NCBI RefSeq assembly: GCF_008795985.1
Contig: NZ_VMHP01000001.1
Span: 434,001 to 498,000 of the forward strand
Origin: Marinobacter halotolerans
GTDB taxonomy: Bacteria; Pseudomonadota; Gammaproteobacteria; Pseudomonadales; Oleiphilaceae
Length of the DNA stretch: 64,000 nucleotides
Direction: 5' to 3'
Positions within the stretch are counted from its first letter, which is position 1; the number at the start of each line of letters is the position of its first letter. The position numbers and the translations under genes were made by a program. The notes under the pieces are model-generated. The model ran no database searches. It was not told where the DNA came from and was given only the letters and a program-made list of their open reading frames with translations. Shown here piece after piece: positions 60,537 through 64,000 of this stretch.

Positions 60537-61565
60537 TCAGACAAGCGCTTCCAGATCCGCCAGAAATCGATCAATCTGATCGGGGCGGGTGGCCCAGGAA
60601 CACATCAACCGGGCCGAACCGCCGATGAAGGTATAAAAATGCCAGCCTTTCTCCCGTAATGCCAACTGGACATCGTCGGACAGGTCAACGAACACGCCAT
60701 TTGCCTGCCGGGGGTAACGCAATTGAACACCCGGCAGCCTGGCAAGACCTCGCTCCAGTCGCGCGGCGCAGGCATTAGCATGGCGGGCATTCGCCAACCA
60801 CACGTCGTTCTCCAGCAAGCCGCACCAGGGCGCAGAAATGAAACGCATTTTGGAAGCAAGCTGGCCCGCCTGCTTGCACCGCCACTCAAAATCTTCCGCC
60901 AGGGCTTTATTAAAGAAAACCACTGCCTCCCCCAACGCCAGACCATTCTTGGTGCCGGAAAAGCACAGCACGTCCACGCCCGCTTTCCACGTAATTTCCG
61001 ACGGATGCACATCCAGCGCCGCAACGGCATTGGCAAATCGGGCGCCGTCCATATGAACTCGCAGACCGTGCCTGTCTGCGGTCGCCCGGATAGCCTGGAG
61101 TTCTGCAGGTGTGTAGACCGTGCCCACTTCGGTGGCCTGGGTCAGGCTGACCACCTTTGGTTTCGGGTAGTGGATGTCGGTGCGTTTGGTGGTCAGATGC
61201 TCAATACTTTCCGGCGTCAGTTTGCCATTCGGCCCCGCCCCAAGAAGCAACTTGGCGCCGTTGGAGGCGTATTCCGGACCGCCGCATTCATCCGTCTCGA
61301 TATGAGCCAGCTCGTGACAGATCACACTGTGGAAGGACTGGCCCATGGACGCCAGGGCCAGTGAGTTGGCCGCAGTTCCATTGAACACGAAGAACACCTC
61401 GCAGTCCGTATCAAACAGACGCCTGAGCCCGTCCGCAGCCTGCTGGGTCCAGCGATCTTCCCCATAAGCCGGTTCGTCGGCCTCGTTGGCCCGGGCCATG
61501 GCCTGCCAGGCTTGTGGGCAAACGCCGCTGTAGTTGTCACTTGCAAACTGCTCTGACTCCGCCAA
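60537..61565 (-). CDS. Threonine aldolase-like PLP enzyme (low-specificity)
   Basis: This 342-aa fold-type I enzyme cleaves threonine or allo-threonine to glycine and acetaldehyde. The PLP lysine is Lys206 in SGTKNG. Asp173 in HMDGARFANA binds the pyridine nitrogen. FNGTAANSLALASM and ETDECGGPEYASNG are also typical, the latter containing the substrate-binding region. The 342-aa length matches low-specificity L-threonine aldolases (LtaE). Other beta-hydroxy amino acids may be the true substrate. It is divergent from the 3D lipoprotein gene. Confidence 0.87.
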   Translation of the reverse strand: MAESEQFASDNYSGVCPQAWQAMARANEADEPAYGEDRWTQQAADGLRRLFDTDCEVFFVFNGTAANSLALASMGQSFHSVICHELAHIETDECGGPEYASNGAKLLLGAGPNGKLTPESIEHLTTKRTDIHYPKPKVVSLTQATEVGTVYTPAELQAIRATADRHGLRVHMDGARFANAVAALDVHPSEITWKAGVDVLCFSGTKNGLALGEAVVFFNKALAEDFEWRCKQAGQLASKMRFISAPWCGLLENDVWLANARHANACAARLERGLARLPGVQLRYPRQANGVFVDLSDDVQLALREKGWHFYTFIGGSARLMCSWATRPDQIDRFLADLEALV

Positions 61566-61694
61566 ATCGAAACTCCCCGGGGCTGTGAAACGTAAACTCC
61601 TGTCATAAGAGAGCTAAATTACACGATTTGTGGTGAATCACCATCGCACTATGATCGTATGCGTGTGGACATGTTCAGGACAGAAGGAAAAAAA

Positions 61695-62072
61695 ATGACA
61701 CGACTCCTAGCCGCTTTGACCGCGACCGCCATTCTCGCAGGCTGCAGTGGCGGCAATCCCAGGGAAGTAACGGCAACGGCCTATAACTCAGTAAACAGCC
61801 AGACAAAGGCAGGCGATCCCACTCTCACCGCATGGGGCGATACGCTGAAGCCGGGCATGAAAGCCATCGCGGTCTCCCGGGATTTAATTGACGACGGGCT
61901 GACCCACGGCACAGAAGTGAAAATCGAGGGCCTTCCCGGGACCTACATCGTTCGCGACAAGATGAACAAACGCTGGGAAGACAAGATTGATATCTACATG
62001 GGGCTGGACGTAGAAGCCGCCAAAGAGTGGGGCAAACGCACAGTCACCATCTCCTGGAAGGAAGAAGAGTAA
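61695..62072 (+). CDS. 3D-domain lipoprotein
   Basis: This 125-aa lipoprotein has the lipobox ILAGC (Cys17). A 3D (three-Asp) double-psi barrel follows, with VTATAYNS, TAWGDTLKPGMKAIAVSRD, and GTYIVRDKMNKRWEDKIDIYMG, where the conserved Asp and the DIYMG motif match MltA/Rpf-type barrels. It may be a lytic transglycosylase-like or cell-wall-binding protein lacking the rest of the enzyme. ATG 61695 has GAAGGA upstream; the open frame to 61659 lacks a signal sequence. Confidence 0.83.
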   Translation: MTRLLAALTATAILAGCSGGNPREVTATAYNSVNSQTKAGDPTLTAWGDTLKPGMKAIAVSRDLIDDGLTHGTEVKIEGLPGTYIVRDKMNKRWEDKIDIYMGLDVEAAKEWGKRTVTISWKEEE

Positions 62073-62148
62073 GGCGCCCACTGGCGCCCCACCCGTTTTT
62101 CTTCGATATGCCGAGCTTTGCCCGTCAAACCTCTGTTTGAAGTTCCGA

Positions 62149-64000
62149 CTAGCAGGGCTCGTCTGCACTACACAGGTTTACCCTGAAAATACCGTTCTTT
62201 CCATCCGATGGAACAAAGGTGCCGTCAGGCTGAAGGCCGTAAATACCGTCACGATCAAACCGGAGTGAAATGACCAGTTCAACGGCCGAGGCCATCTTGT
62301 AGTCCAGGATTTCAGTCACCTCACCATATTCGACTCCGTCAACGGCAAACTGCTGCTGTTCGCGGACGATCAGCCGGGTATATCCTGCAGGGCTGGTGGC
62401 AAGCAAAATCCTGCGCGGGTTTGACGAGTCGGACTCATCGCTGGCCTGGAAAGCGGCCCAATCATCGCGGCTCAGCTTCAGCCTGGGAGCAGGGCTTACG
62501 CTCGGTACGTCAAGATCCACCGAAGATGCGTCGGGTAGGCCGCGCACCGGGTCGCCCTCAGCGAAATATCGTTGAATGCTGGTGTTGGTGCCGTCATTCG
62601 TCCAGAACAGCAGGGTATCCTCGTCCGAAACCGCGCCGGCATTCGCCAGAAACGCAACCTTGTCGTTTGCGCCCACATCAAAGGCGCCCCCACCCCCGAT
62701 AAAATCGGTAATCTCCATCGTCGATCCGTCTTCGAGCAGGAACAGCTGGTCGGTGCGGACAACTTTGGTAAAGTCGCTGTTATCCACCGAGTTTGTATAC
62801 AGCCCCCTGAACCCGAAAGACGAAACATCGCGCTGTGCCAGGTAAAACACCTCGCCGTTATCGGTTATGCGGACCGTTGCGCTACCCAGATCGTCGATAG
62901 AATCCCTTGCAGAGCTGCCCGTCTCCCTCACCGCTTCTGTAAACGTGCCGCCAGCACTGCGGACGTAGACGCCGGAGTTCGAAGAGTCAGGCAGCGAAGT
63001 ACCATCGGCGTTGCGAACGGCCAGCCCGAATGCGAGCTGGCCCGCCGGGTTCTGGTCGTATTCCTTGGAGCCGAAGAAATTCGGTTCCAGGTTGCCGGGC
63101 AGGTCCGTTACAGCCCGACGCAGGGATTGCTCCTTCTGGCCAGCGCCAGTAATCGTCCAGAAAGCGCCGCCGACCGAGTAGGGCGAGTCATCAACAACCT
63201 CAAAACCATCCGTATTGGAGCCGGGTTTGAACGTCACCCCGCCAGCCCCGTCAATGCTGAGAGATCCGAAGAGCCTGTTACCCTGGATATTCTCGGTGAA
63301 ATAAATATCGCCGGCGTCCATCGTGGGGAAGCTTGTGCCACCGCGCCTCGGCTCGCCCTCGCGAGCAATAAGGCCCGTCACTCCCGCCGTATTGCGCAAG
63401 AGCACCTCGTTATTCAGACCATCCACGTCGTCTGTCGACGAACCGGCCGACTGCCGGTTGAGAATCCCGCTGAAAATAATCTGGTCGCTATCTGCGGCCA
63501 GAACCTCAAGGAACCCGTTGTAAGAGGCATCACTGGACGGCAGCGTCGTATCATCCGCCTGGACAAGCTCAACGCCAGAGCCGGCGCTCTGGCGAAAAAC
63601 GCCGTCTCTAAGGGACCCGCTGCTATCGGTCTGGTCCGTTGAACCCAGAAACGCTATTGTGCCAAGTCTATTGGTATCAAAGCGCAATTGGGTGCCCACG
63701 GCATCATTGAACACGGCTCCGCCGCCAATACCGGGAGCCGTATCGCCGCTGACCACGACGGCTGTGATGCCGCTATCCAGCCCATCCAGCGTCACCTCAT
63801 CCGAATCCGTACAGCCAGCACTATTGCAGGCAGCCACGACATAACGGGCGCCGTTGCGCTCGGTCAGGCTAATGTTGTTTACGTATTCGTTCGTTGTCAG
63901 GTCGGGACCGATCCGGGAAAAACCACTCACGCCGTCCGGATCTTCGAACACTCGATAAGACGTGGCCTCCGCAACGTCCGGCCAGGTAAAAGTCAGTGTC
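62149..64000 (-). CDS. Secreted FN3-like/NxxGxxAF-repeat protein (5' end beyond window)
   Basis: The frame is open to the window edge, so the start lies beyond base 64000. The visible 617 residues start with an FN3-like module (TFTWPDVAEATSYRVFEDP; ARYVVAACNSAGCTDSD). Then come repeated modules carrying NxxGxxAF-type motifs (NRLGTIAF, NPAGQLAF, and the looser NDKVAFLAN). These resemble the choice-of-anchor NxxGxxxAF proteins, which are exported surface proteins of unknown function. A paired-Cys tail (NLCSADEPC) closes it. It is convergent with the 3D lipoprotein gene, with 76 bp between them. Confidence 0.72.
   Translation of the reverse strand, partial: TLTFTWPDVAEATSYRVFEDPDGVSGFSRIGPDLTTNEYVNNISLTERNGARYVVAACNSAGCTDSDEVTLDGLDSGITAVVVSGDTAPGIGGGAVFNDAVGTQLRFDTNRLGTIAFLGSTDQTDSSGSLRDGVFRQSAGSGVELVQADDTTLPSSDASYNGFLEVLAADSDQIIFSGILNRQSAGSSTDDVDGLNNEVLLRNTAGVTGLIAREGEPRRGGTSFPTMDAGDIYFTENIQGNRLFGSLSIDGAGGVTFKPGSNTDGFEVVDDSPYSVGGAFWTITGAGQKEQSLRRAVTDLPGNLEPNFFGSKEYDQNPAGQLAFGLAVRNADGTSLPDSSNSGVYVRSAGGTFTEAVRETGSSARDSIDDLGSATVRITDNGEVFYLAQRDVSSFGFRGLYTNSVDNSDFTKVVRTDQLFLLEDGSTMEITDFIGGGGAFDVGANDKVAFLANAGAVSDEDTLLFWTNDGTNTSIQRYFAEGDPVRGLPDASSVDLDVPSVSPAPRLKLSRDDWAAFQASDESDSSNPRRILLATSPAGYTRLIVREQQQFAVDGVEYGEVTEILDYKMASAVELVISLRFDRDGIYGLQPDGTFVPSDGKNGIFRVNLCSADEPC

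Overview
The window is about 64 kb of gene-dense chromosome, roughly 57 percent G+C by eye, from a marine, probably halophilic gammaproteobacterium. Protein families and gene neighbourhoods (AstA with a DUF1338 protein, DUF3581, PutA with a divergent Lrp-type regulator, many acyl-CoA and alpha/beta-hydrolase genes) look most like Marinobacter. That assignment is inference; no rRNA or other marker is present. I see no tRNA, rRNA, CRISPR array or prophage.

Layout. 1-6.2 kb: OhrR/Ohr peroxide defence, a LysE-type exporter with DUF1127 divergent from a MocR regulator, DUF1415, an HLD-I haloalkane dehalogenase, YchJ, a UPF0114 protein. 6.3-10.6 kb: TonB receptor, a complete IS3-family element, then about 0.8 kb of unexplained DNA. 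10.6-17.3 kb: the most accessory-looking stretch. It holds a Baeyer-Villiger-type monooxygenase with an NTF2-like partner, a DUF6010-like protein, and a PadR-centred cluster (DUF2306, PadR, DUF6653, saccharopine-dehydrogenase-like, a truncated SnoaL gene, a small membrane protein). This cluster is bracketed by two nearly identical 20-bp dyads, which I read as PadR operators. 17.2-20 kb: QsdR-like TetR regulator divergent from a secreted Ntn-hydrolase acylase, a possible quorum-quenching pair. 20-30.8 kb: YbiT ABC-F, PpiC, VanZ-like protein, periplasmic binding protein, a metal-ligand-less M24 hydrolase, DUF2059, a murein-lyase-like protein, LysR with a 63-aa small protein, acyl-CoA ligase, GST. 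30.9-35 kb: Lrp regulator, AstA and DUF1338 (arginine/lysine-type catabolism), ZIP and TauE transporters. 35.2-38.5 kb: an AbiTii-like protein facing a MotA/OmpA-like motor pair and an orphan binding protein. 38.7-45 kb: SelW-like protein, DUF3581, DUF1499, MscS, hydrolase, TetR, amidohydrolase. 45.2-48.4 kb: cyanase, formate/nitrite-family channel and a PP2C-kinase fusion, a nitrogen-acquisition group. 48.5-55.5 kb: EamA, shikimate-kinase-like, lytic transglycosylase, LysE, lipoprotein, RsuA-type synthase, dicarboxylate symporter, DsbA-like. 55.5-64 kb: PutA and PutR-like regulator, SRPBCC, threonine aldolase, 3D lipoprotein and a 5'-truncated secreted FN3/NxxGxxAF-repeat protein.

The strongest candidates for something undescribed are the PadR regulon with its duplicated operator, the triple operator of the MocR/LysE pair, and the QsdR/acylase switch. 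Functions are read from protein motifs; no database search was run.
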